Under the pieces are notes generated by a model. That model saw nothing but the letters and a program-made list of their open reading frames with translations. It had not been told where the DNA came from and did not search any database. Source: JAOUEA01 sp963719165 (GTDB lineage: Bacteria; Actinomycetota; UBA4738; HRBIN12). Taken from it: 64,000 nt of DNA. Position 1 is the stretch's first letter, and each line of letters opens with the position of its first letter. The stretch lies in contig CAVRAV010000001.1 in the NCBI GenBank assembly GCA_963719165.1, positions 1-64,000 of the forward strand, read 5' to 3'. The position numbers and the translations under genes are program-made. Below, in pieces: positions 23,119 to 32,720 of this stretch.

Positions 23119-23493
23119 ATGCCTACGATCGAGCAGCTGGTACGCAAGGGCCGAGAGGTCCGCAAATCGAAGACGAAGGCCCCCGCGCTGAAGGGGTCCC
23201 CTCAGCGGCGCGGCGTCTGCACGCGTGTCTACACCATGACCCCCAAGAAGCCGAACTCGGCGCTGCGCAAGGTGGCGCGGGTGCGCCTCACGTCCGGGAT
23301 CGAGGTCACGTGCTACATCCCCGGCGTCGGCCACAACCTGCAGGAACACTCCATCGTGCTCGTTCGCGGAGGCCGCGTGAAGGACCTTCCGGGCGTGCGC
23401 TACAAGATCGTGCGCGGCACGCTCGATACCGCGGGCGTGCGCGACCGCAGGCAGGCGCGTTCGCGCTACGGCTCCAAGAAGGGCGGCGAGTAG
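23119..23493 (+). CDS. rpsL: Ribosomal protein S12
   Basis: 124 residues; sits at the decoding centre of the 30S subunit and helps control accuracy. TPKKPNSALRKV holds Lys43 and RGGRVKDLPGVRY holds Lys88, the two lysines whose change gives streptomycin resistance, so the wild-type sensitive pattern is present. First gene of the str operon; rpsG follows after 2 nt. The leader upstream is long and structured. Ribosome-binding sequence is weak (GAGAGA just before the ATG). Confidence 0.99.
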   Translation: MPTIEQLVRKGREVRKSKTKAPALKGSPQRRGVCTRVYTMTPKKPNSALRKVARVRLTSGIEVTCYIPGVGHNLQEHSIVLVRGGRVKDLPGVRYKIVRGTLDTAGVRDRRQARSRYGSKKGGE

Positions 23494-23495
23494 GC

Positions 23496-23966
23496 ATGCC
23501 GCGCAAGGGTCCCGCCAACCGACGCGAGGTCGCCCCCGACCCCGTCTATCAGAACCCCCTCGTCACCCAGCTCATCAACAAGGTGCTGCTCGACGGGAAG
23601 AAGACCGTGGCCGAGCGCACCGTCTACAAGGCGCTCGAGGTCATCTCCGAGCGCACCGCGAACGACCCCGTCATCACGCTCAAGAAGGCCGTGGACAACG
23701 TGCGCCCCATGCTCGAGGTCAAGTCCCGCCGCGTCGGCGGCGCGTCCTACCAGGTGCCGATCGAGGTGAGGCCTTCCCGGGGCACCACGCTCGCGCTGCG
23801 CTGGCTCGTGAACTACAGCCGCGGCCGCAAGGAGAACTCCATGTCCGAGCGCCTCGTCGCCGAGATCATGGACGCGTCCAACGGCACCGGCGTCTCGGTG
23901 AAGCGCCGCGAGGACATGCACAAGATGGCCGAGGCCAACAAGGCCTTCGCGCACTACCGCTGGTGA
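23496..23966 (+). CDS. rpsG: Ribosomal protein S7
   Basis: 156 residues; primary 16S rRNA binder that organises the head of the 30S subunit and, in E. coli, the autoregulator of the str operon. Typical segments: NPLVTQLINKVLLDGKKTVA, GGASYQVPIEVRPSRG and the C-terminal RREDMHKMAEANKAFAHYRW. The ATG at 23496 begins MPRKGPANRREV, the usual start. Its TGA overlaps the probable fusA ATG, so the two are likely translationally coupled. Confidence 0.98.
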   Translation: MPRKGPANRREVAPDPVYQNPLVTQLINKVLLDGKKTVAERTVYKALEVISERTANDPVITLKKAVDNVRPMLEVKSRRVGGASYQVPIEVRPSRGTTLALRWLVNYSRGRKENSMSERLVAEIMDASNGTGVSVKRREDMHKMAEANKAFAHYRW

Positions 23967-26103
23967 TGCAGATGACCGCCGTGGAACAAGACGTCAAGAA
24001 GGGGGGCAAGGGATTGAAGATCCGTGAGTACCCCCTCGCCCGCACGCGCAACATCGGCATCATGGCGCACATCGACGCCGGCAAGACCACGACGACCGAG
24101 CGCATCCTCTATTACACCGGCAAGGCCTACAAGATCGGCGAGGTACACGAGGGCACGGCCCAGATGGACTGGATGGCCCAGGAGCGCGAGCGCGGCATCA
24201 CGATCACGTCGGCCGCCACCACGTGCCAGTGGAAGGGCCACTGGATCAACATCATCGACACGCCCGGACACGTGGACTTCACGGTCGAGGTCGAGCGATC
24301 CCTGCGCGTGCTCGACGGCGCCGTCGCGGTGTTCGACGCGGTCGCCGGCGTGGAGCCGCAGTCGGAGACGGTGTGGCGCCAGGCCGACCGCTACGACGTG
24401 CCGCGCATCTGCTTCGTGAACAAGATGGACCGCACCGGTGCCGACTTCGAGCGCACCGTGGGCATGCTCGTGGACCGCCTGGGGGCCAACCCGCTCGTCC
24501 TGCAGCTCCCGTGGGGGACCGAGTCGGAGCTGCACGGGGTCATCGACCTCGTGGAGATGAAGGGCCACTACTGGGAAGGCGAGATGGGGGAGGACTGGAA
24601 GGACACGGACATCCCCCCGGAGTATCGCGAGGCCGCCGAGCGCGCCCGCCACGAGCTCTTCGAGAAGCTCGCCGACTTCGACGATTCGCTCATGGAGAAG
24701 TTCATCGGTGAGGGCGAGCCCACCACCGAAGAGCTTCGCCGCGCCATCCGCCGTGCGACGCTCGCGAACGCCGGCGTGCCGGTGCTGTGCGGCTCCGCGT
24801 TCAAGAACAAGGGTGTGCAGCTCGTGCTCGACGCCGTGGTGCAGTACCTGCCCTCGCCCCTGGACGTGCCCCCGGTGGAGGGCCACCTCCCCAACCGCGA
24901 GGACGACCACGTGGAGCGCAAGGCCGACGACGCCGAGCCCTTCAGCGCGCTCGCGTTCAAGATCATGTCCGACCCCTACGTGGGGCGGCTCACCTACCTG
25001 CGCCTGTACTCCGGCGTGCTGCGGTCGGGCTCGCACGTGATGAACAGCACGAAGGATCGCAAGGAGCGCATCGGGCGCGTCCTGCAGATGCACGCCAACC
25101 ACCGCGAGGACCTCGAGGCGGCGTACACGGGCGACATCGTGGCCGTGGTGGGCCTCAAGCACTCCACCACCGGCGACACCATCTGCGATCCGGAGGACCC
25201 GGTGGTGCTCGAGTCCATCAGCTTCCCCACGCCGGTCATCTCGGTGGCGGTGGAGCCCAAGACGAAGGCCGACCAGGACAAGCTCGGCAGCGGCCTCGCC
25301 AAGCTCTCGGACGAGGACCCGACCTTCGTGGTGAAGTTCGACGACGAGACGGGCCAGACCGTGATCTCCGGGATGGGCGAGCTCCACCTCGACATCATCG
25401 TGGACCGCCTCAAGCGCGAGTTCTCGGTGGACGCGAACGTCGGCAAGCCCCAGGTGGCCTACCGCGAAACCATCCGCAAGGAGATCCACAAGGTGGTGGC
25501 GCGCTTCGTCCGCCAGACCGGCGGCAAGGGGCAGTTCGCGCACGTGTGCTCGACCTCGAGCCCACCGGACCCGGCGGCGGATACGAGTTCATCAACAAGA
25601 TCGTGGGCGGCAAGATCCCGCGGGAGTACATCCCGGCCGTGGACCAGGGCATCCAGGAGGCGCTCGACAACGGCATCCTGGCCGGCTACCCGATGGTCGA
25701 CGTGCGCGCCACGCTCACCGACGGCTCCTATCACGAGGTCGACTCCTCGGAGATGGCGTTCAAGATCGCGGGTTCGATGGGCGTGAAAGACGCCGCGCGC
25801 AAGGCCGACCCGGTCCTGCTGGAGCCCGTCATGGAGTTCGAGGTCACCTCGCCCGAGGAGTTCCTCGGCGACGTGATGGGCGAGGTCACCGCGCGCCGTG
25901 GCCGCATCGAGAACATCGACGAGCGCGGCGGCCAGAAGGTCGTGCGCGTGGTCGTGCCGCTGGCGGAGCTCTTCGGCTACGCCACGGACCTGCGCTCGCG
26001 CACCCAGGGCCGCGCCGCGCACAGCCCCATGCAGTTGCACGCGTACAACGAGGTCCCGGCGCAGATCGCCAAGGAGATCGTGGCGAGGGTGACGGGCGAG
26101 TAA
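23966..26103 (+). CDS. fusA: Elongation factor G (one-base gap in the sequence)
   Basis: Translocase GTPase that moves tRNAs and mRNA through the ribosome. G motifs: AHIDAGKTTTTERIL (P-loop), DTPGHVDFTVEVE, and NKMDRTGADF. Domains II-V follow; the frame breaks at about 25546 in domain IV. Before it the text reads GGKGQFAHV, after it LDLEPTGPGGGYEFINK, which is the normal continuation if one G is restored in GTGTGCTC. With that base the gene is 2139 nt and 712 residues, the usual length. Start: ATG at 23966 overlaps the rpsG stop; GTG at 23963 or ATG at 23972 are alternatives. EF-G is essential and no other copy is in view, so a consensus error is the best explanation. Confidence 0.93.
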
Positions 26104-26110
26104 GGCCGAG

Positions 26111-26193
26111 GGAACGGGCCAAAGAACGGGCCCCAAGGAACGGGCCAAAGAACGGGCCAAAGAAGGGGAAAGAACGGGCCAAGGAACGGGGAA
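26111..26193 (+). repeat. 12-bp purine-rich tandem repeat before tuf
   Basis: Seven imperfect units of [A/G]GAACGGGCCAA fill the fusA-tuf gap (units at 26111, 26123, 26137, 26149, 26161, 26171 and 26183; two are shortened and one lengthened). The last unit runs into GGGACCCAAGAG just before the tuf ATG. Confidence 0.85.
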
Positions 26194-26205
26194 GGGACCC
26201 AAGAG

Positions 26206-27390
<1,185 letters not shown>

Positions 27391-27432
27391 CCGGATCCAC
27401 GCGAGCGAGGCACGAAAGAGAGTAGGCGTTCG

Positions 27433-27741
27433 ATGGCAGGTCCCAAGATCCGCATCAAGCTCCGGGCGTACGACCACCGGATGCTGGACGTGGCGGCGCG
27501 CGACATCGTCGAACACGTCACGCGAACCGGCGCCAAGGTCGTGGGGCCGGTGCCGCTGCCGACCGAGCGCTCCATCTATACGGTCATCCGGTCGCCGCAC
27601 AAGTACAAGGACTCGCGCGAGCACTTCCAGATGCTCACGCACAAGCGGCTGATCGACATCGTGGACGCCACCTCCAAGACGGTGCAGGAGCTGCAGCGCC
27701 TCAACCTGTCGGCCGGGGTCGACATCGAGATCAAGCTCTAA
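27433..27741 (+). CDS. rpsJ: Ribosomal protein S10
   Basis: 102 residues; 30S head protein that also serves as NusE in antitermination with NusB. Typical text: KIRIKLRAYDHRMLD, VGPVPLPTERSIYTVIRSPH and YKDSREHFQMLTHKRLIDI. It starts the S10 run directly behind tuf with no separate promoter visible. An AGAGAGTAGG-like purine stretch precedes the ATG. rplC follows 5 nt after the stop. Confidence 0.98.
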   Translation: MAGPKIRIKLRAYDHRMLDVAARDIVEHVTRTGAKVVGPVPLPTERSIYTVIRSPHKYKDSREHFQMLTHKRLIDIVDATSKTVQELQRLNLSAGVDIEIKL

Positions 27742-27746
27742 GAGGG

Positions 27747-28406
27747 ATGAGTGACGTGAAGGGCATCTTGGGACAGAAGCTGGGGATGACCCAGATCTTC
27801 GACGACACGCGGGCCATCCCGGTCACGGTGATCCAGGCCGGGCCGTGCGTGGTCACGCAGGTCAAGTCCGCCGACGGCGCGGACGGCTACGCGGCCGTCC
27901 AGCTCGCCTACGGCCAGACGCGCCCGCGCGACGTCACCAAGCCCATGCAGGGGCACTTCGACAAGCACGGGGTGGATGCGCCGCGACGCCACGTGGTCGA
28001 GCTCCGCACGGCGGACGCGGGCGATTACGCGGCCGGGCAAGAGCTCAAGGCCGACGTGTTCGCGCCCGGCGACCTGGTCGACGTGGTGGGCGTCTCCAAG
28101 GGCAAGGGGTTCTCGGGCGTGATGAAGCGCCACGGCTTCTCCGGGCTCAAGAGCAGCCACGGCGTGCACAAGCGCCACCGCGCGCCGGGATCCATCGGCG
28201 CCTGCGCCACGCCCAGCCGGGTGTTCAGGGGCATGCGCATGTCGGGGCAGCACGGGAACCACCGCGTCACCGTCTTGAACCTCGAGGTCGTGCAGGCCGA
28301 CCCCCAGCGGAACCTGTTGCTGGTCAAGGGCGCGGTGCCGGGCCCGAACGGGTCCCTCGTGATGGTTCGCTCGGCGGTCAAGGCCTCGGCGAAGAAGGGA
28401 GCGTGA
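27747..28406 (+). CDS. rplC: Ribosomal protein L3
   Basis: 219 residues; binds 23S rRNA early in 50S assembly and reaches the peptidyl-transferase centre through the loop around GSIGACATPSRVFRGMRMSG. N-terminus ILGQKLGMTQIFDD is standard; the Gln in SGQHGNHRVT is the site methylated by PrmB in other bacteria. ATG at 27747 lies 5 nt after rpsJ; a GAGGGAT stretch provides the ribosome-binding site. Confidence 0.98.
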   Translation: MSDVKGILGQKLGMTQIFDDTRAIPVTVIQAGPCVVTQVKSADGADGYAAVQLAYGQTRPRDVTKPMQGHFDKHGVDAPRRHVVELRTADAGDYAAGQELKADVFAPGDLVDVVGVSKGKGFSGVMKRHGFSGLKSSHGVHKRHRAPGSIGACATPSRVFRGMRMSGQHGNHRVTVLNLEVVQADPQRNLLLVKGAVPGPNGSLVMVRSAVKASAKKGA

Positions 28407-28408
28407 GC

Positions 28409-29065
28409 ATGGCCAGCATCGACATCGTCGACAGCTCGGGCAAGAAGACCGGCTCACGCGACCTGCCCGCCGAGTACTTCGACGCCACGGTGAGCGTTCC
28501 GCTCATGCACCAGGTCGTGCTCGCGGGCCTCGCCGGCCTGCGGGCGGGAACGCACAGCACCAAGACGCGCGGCGACGTGCGCGGGGGCGGCAAGAAGCCC
28601 TGGCGCCAGAAGGGCACCGGCCGTGCACGCCAGGGATCCATCCGCTCTCCCCAGTGGGTCGGGGGCGGGGTCGCGCACGGTCCCCAGCCCCACGGCCACG
28701 AGCTGCACGTCAACAAGAAGATGAAGCGGGGAGCGCTGCGTTCGGCGCTCACGGACACGCTGCGCAGCGGCAAGCTCGCGGTGATCTCGGATCTGTCGTT
28801 CGACGGGCCCAAGACCAAGCGCGCGCTGGAGCTCCTCGAGGCGCTCGAGTTGGACGGCAAGGTGCTCCTCGTGCTGCCTCGTCCCACGGAAGACGGCGCC
28901 GCCGAGCTTTCGTTCCGCAACCTCACGCACGTGCGCGTGGGCTACGCCGGTGGCTTGGGCACCTACGACCTGCTGTGGGCCGACCGGGTCCTGTTCACCG
29001 AGGAGGCGCTCGACGCGCTCGAGGGCAAGGCCGGGCGGGACGCCGAACAGGAGGTGGCCGAGTGA
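28409..29065 (+). CDS. rplD: Ribosomal protein L4
   Basis: 218 residues; its extended loop (STKTRGDVRGGGKKPWRQKG, GRARQGSIRSPQWVGGG) lines the nascent-peptide tunnel, and in E. coli L4 represses the S10 operon. The globular part continues with ALTDTLRSGKLAVISDLSF. The ATG at 28409 starts MASIDIVDSSG; a GTG at 28403 overlapping the rplC stop is an alternative. The stop TGA overlaps the rplW GTG. Confidence 0.97.
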   Translation: MASIDIVDSSGKKTGSRDLPAEYFDATVSVPLMHQVVLAGLAGLRAGTHSTKTRGDVRGGGKKPWRQKGTGRARQGSIRSPQWVGGGVAHGPQPHGHELHVNKKMKRGALRSALTDTLRSGKLAVISDLSFDGPKTKRALELLEALELDGKVLLVLPRPTEDGAAELSFRNLTHVRVGYAGGLGTYDLLWADRVLFTEEALDALEGKAGRDAEQEVAE

Positions 29066-29352
29066 AGTCGCATCGTGACGTCATCATCCGCCCCATCGTC
29101 TCGGAGAAGTCCTACGCGGGGCTCGAGGCCGGGACCTACACGTTCCTGGTGGACCCGCGGGCGAACAAGACCGAGATCAAGGAAGCCGTGCAGGCCATCT
29201 GGGAGGTGCAGGTGACCTCCGTCAACACCCTCAACCGCCGCGGCAAGGTCAAGCGCCGCGGCTACACGCAGGGCAAGCGCGCCGACGAGAAGCGGGCGAT
29301 CGTGACCCTCGCCCCCGGCGATGCCATCGAGATCTTCGAGAGCGGGAAGTAG
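29062..29352 (+). CDS. rplW: Ribosomal protein L23
   Basis: 96 residues; sits at the tunnel exit and docks trigger factor and SRP. DVIIRPIVSEKSYAGLEAG and FLVDPRANKTEIKEAVQAIW are family text, then the basic loop NRRGKVKRRGYTQGKR. GTG start overlaps the rplD stop by 4 nt (GTGA). rplB follows 2 nt after the stop. Confidence 0.97.
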   Translation: MKSHRDVIIRPIVSEKSYAGLEAGTYTFLVDPRANKTEIKEAVQAIWEVQVTSVNTLNRRGKVKRRGYTQGKRADEKRAIVTLAPGDAIEIFESGK

Positions 29353-29354
29353 CC

Positions 29355-30185
29355 ATGGGCGTTCGCAAATACAAGCCGACCACGCCGGGGCGCCGAGGCG
29401 CGAGCGTGTCCACGTTCGAGGAGATCACGCGGGCCACGCCGGAGAAGTCGCTGGTGGTCAAGGGCCGCAACAAGGCCGGGCGCAACGTGCACGGCCGGAT
29501 CACCACGCGCCATCACGGTGGGGGCAACAAGAACCGCTACCGCGTGGTGGACTTCCGTCGCAACAAGGACGGCGTGCCCGCCAAGGTCGCGCACATCGAG
29601 TACGACCCCAACCGCAGCGCGCGGCTCGCACTGCTGCACTACGCCGACGGCGAGAAGCGCTACATCCTCGCGCCGCAGGGCGTGCAGCAGGGAGACCAGA
29701 TCATGAGCGGGGTAGACGCCGAGATCCGTCCCGGCAACGCCCTGCCGCTGCGCAACATCCCGGTGGGCACGGTGATCCACGCCATCGAGATGAAGCCGGG
29801 CGCGGGCGCGAAGCTCGCGCGCTCCGCGGGGACGAGCGTGCAGCTCATGGCCAAGGAAGGCTCGATGGCCACGGTGCGCCTGCCCTCGGGGGAGATGCGC
29901 CTGATCCCGGCGGCCTGCAAGGGCACCGTGGGCGTGGTGGGCAACCCCGAGCATGAGCTGATCTCGCTCGGCAAGGCGGGCCGGGCCCGTTGGAAGAACC
30001 GGCGCCCCTCCGTCCGCGGCGTCGCCATGAACCCCGTCGACCACCCCCTGGGCGGCGGCGAGGGCAAATCCTCGGGTGGGCGCCACCCGGCGTCGCCGTG
30101 GGGGCAGAAGGAAGGCCGCACGCGCAAGAAGAACAAGGCGTCGAGCAAGTACATCGTCCGCCGCCGTGGGAAGGGTCGGGGCTGA
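29355..30185 (+). CDS. rplB: Ribosomal protein L2
   Basis: 276 residues; bridges the subunits and supports peptidyl-transferase activity. Motifs: GRITTRHHGGGNKNRYRVVD, IEYDPNRSARLALLHYADGE and the conserved RGVAMNPVDHPLGGGEGKSS with the histidine long linked to activity. The C-terminus is the usual basic tail (GRTRKKNKASSKYIVRRRGK). rpsS follows after 2 nt. Confidence 0.99.
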   Translation: MGVRKYKPTTPGRRGASVSTFEEITRATPEKSLVVKGRNKAGRNVHGRITTRHHGGGNKNRYRVVDFRRNKDGVPAKVAHIEYDPNRSARLALLHYADGEKRYILAPQGVQQGDQIMSGVDAEIRPGNALPLRNIPVGTVIHAIEMKPGAGAKLARSAGTSVQLMAKEGSMATVRLPSGEMRLIPAACKGTVGVVGNPEHELISLGKAGRARWKNRRPSVRGVAMNPVDHPLGGGEGKSSGGRHPASPWGQKEGRTRKKNKASSKYIVRRRGKGRG

Positions 30186-30187
30186 GC

Positions 30188-30469
30188 ATGCCGAGGTCCG
30201 TGAAGAAGGGTCCGTTCATCGACGATCACCTGATGATCAAGATCGACGAGATGAACAAGAAGGGCGACAAGCGGGTCGTGAAGACCTGGTCGCGCCGCTC
30301 CACGATCATCCCGGAGATGCTGGGGCACACCATCGCGGTGCACGACGGCCGCAAGCACGTGCCGGTCTTCATCTCCGAGTCGATGGTCGGGCACAAGCTG
30401 GGCGAATTCGCGCCCACTCGCACGTTCCGTTCGCACGCCAGAGACGAGCGCCGGACCGGAGTGAGGTAG
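30188..30469 (+). CDS. rpsS: Ribosomal protein S19
   Basis: 93 residues; 30S head protein near the A-site finger. RSVKKGPFIDDHLMIKIDEM, TWSRRSTIIPEMLGHTIAVH and GHKLGEFAPTRTFRSH are diagnostic. The ATG at 30188 is chosen by homology; the frame is open upstream inside rplB. rplV starts 3 nt after its stop. Confidence 0.98.
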   Translation: MPRSVKKGPFIDDHLMIKIDEMNKKGDKRVVKTWSRRSTIIPEMLGHTIAVHDGRKHVPVFISESMVGHKLGEFAPTRTFRSHARDERRTGVR

Positions 30470-30472
30470 TCG

Positions 30473-30826
30473 ATGGAGGCTCGAGCTACCATGAAATACG
30501 TCCGCACCACGCCGAGGAAGATGCGGCGCGCGGTGGATCTCGTGCGCGGCCAGCACGTGATCGAGGCCCGCAGGATCCTGCGGTTCTCGCCGCTGGGGGC
30601 GTCGCACGAGCTCGAGAAGCTGGTGAACTCGGCGGTAGCCAACGCGGAGCAGAAGCCCGGCGTGGTGGCCGACAACCTATGGATCTCGCGCGCGTGGGTC
30701 GACGAGGGCCCCACGCTGCGGCGATACCGGCCGCGCGCATACGGGCGTGCCACACGGGTGCGCAAGCGCACCTCGCACGTGACGGTCGTGCTTCAAACGA
30801 TGGGAGAGAACGCTAGTGGGTCATAA
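30473..30826 (+). CDS. rplV: Ribosomal protein L22
   Basis: 117 residues; its beta-hairpin helps form the tunnel constriction and is a macrolide-resistance site. ARATMKYVRTTPRKMRRAVD, SAVANAEQKPGVVADNLWIS and the hairpin region YRPRAYGRATRVRKRTSH are clear. The last 11 nt overlap the start of rpsC, implying coupled translation. Confidence 0.97.
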   Translation: MEARATMKYVRTTPRKMRRAVDLVRGQHVIEARRILRFSPLGASHELEKLVNSAVANAEQKPGVVADNLWISRAWVDEGPTLRRYRPRAYGRATRVRKRTSHVTVVLQTMGENASGS

Positions 30827-31784
30827 GGTCAACCCGTACGGGTTCCGGCTGGGGGTCATCTACCCCTGGAAGTCCAACTGGTACGCCGGCAAGCGCGAGT
30901 ACGCGCCCCAGCTCCACGAGGACATCTGGATCCGCAAGCACATCCGCTCCCGGCTGCAGCGCGCCGGCATCTCCAGCATCGACATCGACCGCAAGGGCGA
31001 CCAGATCTGGGTGTTCATCCGCACCGCGCGCCCCGGCATCGTGATCGGGCGCAAGGGCGCGGAGGTCGACCGCCTCCGCAAGGACATCGAGCGCTACACC
31101 AAGAAGCGCGTCGACGTGAAGGTCGAGGACATGAACTCGGCGGCAAGCGAGTCGCGGCCGGAGACCGACGCCGCCCTGCTGGCCCAGGGCGTGGCCGAGC
31201 AGCTCGCGGGACGCGTGGCCTTCCGCCGCGCGATGCGCCGCTGCGTCCAGACCGCCATGCGCTCGGGCGCGCTGGGCGTGCGCGTCGCGTGCGCCGGCCG
31301 CCTGGGCGGCGCCGAGATGGGCCGCCGCGAGTGGTACCGCGAGGGCCGCGTCCCGCTGCACACGCTGCGAGCCAAGGTCGACTTCGGCACCGCGGAGGCG
31401 CGCACCACGTTCGGCGCCATCGGCGTGAAGGTCTGGGTGTACCACGGCGACGAGGTCCCGCGTCGCGAGCAGGACACCGAGCGCGCCCTCGCGCGCGCCC
31501 ACGCGACGGCCCAGCTGGTGGACAGCGCCGGTCGTGGCGGGGCCGAGGAGGCTGCCGCCGTCGTGGCCGAGCCGGTCGCCGCAACCGTGCCCGCCGCAAC
31601 CGTGCCCGCCGCAGCCGCGCCCGCGGTCACCGAGCCCAAGGCCACCGACCCCGTGGCCGCCGAGCCCGTGGCCGCCGAGCCCGTGGCCGATGCGGCCGCC
31701 CCGGAGCCTGCCGAGGGCGCCAGCGTGCCGGCCGCCGCGCCCGAGGCCGCGACCGTCGAGACCCCCGGAGGCGGTGAGGCCTGA
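30816..31784 (+). CDS. rpsC: Ribosomal protein S3 with long Ala/Pro/Val/Glu tail
   Basis: 322 residues, whereas the conserved protein ends near residue 212. Core: N-terminal GHKVNPYGFRLGVIYPWKS, the type II KH domain with IRTARPGIVIGRKGAEVDR, and the C-terminal domain GRLGGAEMGRREWYREGRVP to WVYHGDEVP. S3 forms part of the mRNA entry site and helicase. The extra 110 residues (31452-31781) are low complexity, Ala/Pro/Val/Glu-rich with repeats such as PVAAEPVAAEP, acidic and probably disordered. GTG start overlaps rplV; the TGA overlaps the rplP ATG. The tail is in frame and has the same GC as the core, so it is not an obvious error. Confidence 0.97.
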   Translation: MGHKVNPYGFRLGVIYPWKSNWYAGKREYAPQLHEDIWIRKHIRSRLQRAGISSIDIDRKGDQIWVFIRTARPGIVIGRKGAEVDRLRKDIERYTKKRVDVKVEDMNSAASESRPETDAALLAQGVAEQLAGRVAFRRAMRRCVQTAMRSGALGVRVACAGRLGGAEMGRREWYREGRVPLHTLRAKVDFGTAEARTTFGAIGVKVWVYHGDEVPRREQDTERALARAHATAQLVDSAGRGGAEEAAAVVAEPVAATVPAATVPAAAAPAVTEPKATDPVAAEPVAAEPVADAAAPEPAEGASVPAAAPEAATVETPGGGEA

Positions 31785-32197
31785 TGCTCGCGCCCAAGAA
31801 GGTCAAGCACCGCAAGGTCCACCGGGGCCACCGCCGCGGCAAGGCCAAGGGCGGCACGGAGATCAACTTCGGCGACTACGGCCTCGTTGCCATGGAGCCC
31901 GCGTGGATCACCAACCGTCAGATCGAGGCCGCGCGCGTCGCCATCACGCGGCACATCCGTCGCGGCGGGAAGGTCTGGATCAACATCTTCCCCGACAAGT
32001 CGGTCACGAAGAAGCCGGCCGAGACCCGCATGGGCTCGGGCAAGGGCAACCCCGAGGGCTGGGTGGCGGTGGTGAAGCCCGGGCGCGTGATGTTCGAGCT
32101 GGCGGGCGTCCCCGAGGCGCTCGCGCGCGAGGCCATGAAGCGCGCGCAGCACAAGCTGCCCATCAAGACCAAGTTCATCAGCCGGGTGGGTGAGTAG
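31784..32197 (+). CDS. rplP: Ribosomal protein L16
   Basis: 137 residues; organises the 50S A-site region. KKVKHRKVHRGHRRGKAKGG at the start, FGDYGLVAMEPAWITNRQIE, and RMGSGKGNPEGWVAVVKPGR with the arginine hydroxylated in E. coli. ATG overlaps the rpsC stop (TGATG). rpmC follows 2 nt after the stop. Confidence 0.98.
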   Translation: MLAPKKVKHRKVHRGHRRGKAKGGTEINFGDYGLVAMEPAWITNRQIEAARVAITRHIRRGGKVWINIFPDKSVTKKPAETRMGSGKGNPEGWVAVVKPGRVMFELAGVPEALAREAMKRAQHKLPIKTKFISRVGE

Positions 32198-32199
32198 GG

Positions 32200-32442
32200 A
32201 TGCCGAGCAAGGCCGAGGAGCTGCGCGCGTTGCCCGACGAGGAGTTGCTGGAGCAGATCGAGTCCTCCAAGGAGGAGCTGTTCAACCTGCGCTTCCAGCT
32301 CGCCACGGGCCAGCTCGACAACCCGACCCGGCTCAAGGAAGTGCGCCACGACGTGGCGCGGATCGCCACCGTTCTGCGGGAGCGCGAGCTCGAGATCGAG
32401 TTCGACGAGCGCGCGGCGGCCGAAGAGGAGCAGGATCAGTGA
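32200..32442 (+). CDS. rpmC: Ribosomal protein L29
   Basis: 80 residues of helical hairpin next to L23 at the tunnel exit. LRALPDEELLEQIESSKEEL and LFNLRFQLATGQLDNPTRL are standard; a short acidic tail (EERAAAEEEQDQ type) is longer than in many species. Overlaps rpsQ by 4 nt. Confidence 0.96.
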   Translation: MPSKAEELRALPDEELLEQIESSKEELFNLRFQLATGQLDNPTRLKEVRHDVARIATVLRERELEIEFDERAAAEEEQDQ

Positions 32443-32720
32443 GCCAGGAACAGAACGTCACGGCCGTCGAGCGCGGCGCGCGCAAGGTGCGCACCGGGGT
32501 CGTCGTCTCGGACAAGATGGACAAGACCGTGGTGGTCCGCATCGACCGCCAGGTCCGCCACGCCCTGTACAAGAAGTCGGTGCGGCGCTCGTCCAAGCTC
32601 TCCGCTCACGACGAGACCAACGACGCGCACGAGGGCGACACGGTCCGCGTGATGGAGACGCGCCCGGCGTCCAAGTCCAAGCGCTGGCGTGTGATCGAGA
32701 TCGTGGAGCGGGCGAAGTGA
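32439..32720 (+). CDS. rpsQ: Ribosomal protein S17
   Basis: 93 residues; early-binding 30S body protein with an OB fold. RKVRTGVVVSDKMDKTVVVR and SKLSAHDETNDAHEGDTVRV are diagnostic. GTG start overlaps the rpmC stop (GTGA), and its own stop overlaps the rplN GTG in the same way, showing tight coupling through this stretch. Confidence 0.97.
   Translation: MSQEQNVTAVERGARKVRTGVVVSDKMDKTVVVRIDRQVRHALYKKSVRRSSKLSAHDETNDAHEGDTVRVMETRPASKSKRWRVIEIVERAK

Noticed and set aside
25540..25560. Programmed frameshift in fusA
   Set aside because: There is no slippery heptamer or clear downstream structure, EF-G is not known to use frameshifting, and a single missing G explains it together with many similar indels.
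26111..26193. 12-bp array before tuf as a CRISPR array
   Set aside because: Units are far too short and have no spacers; no cas genes are in the window.
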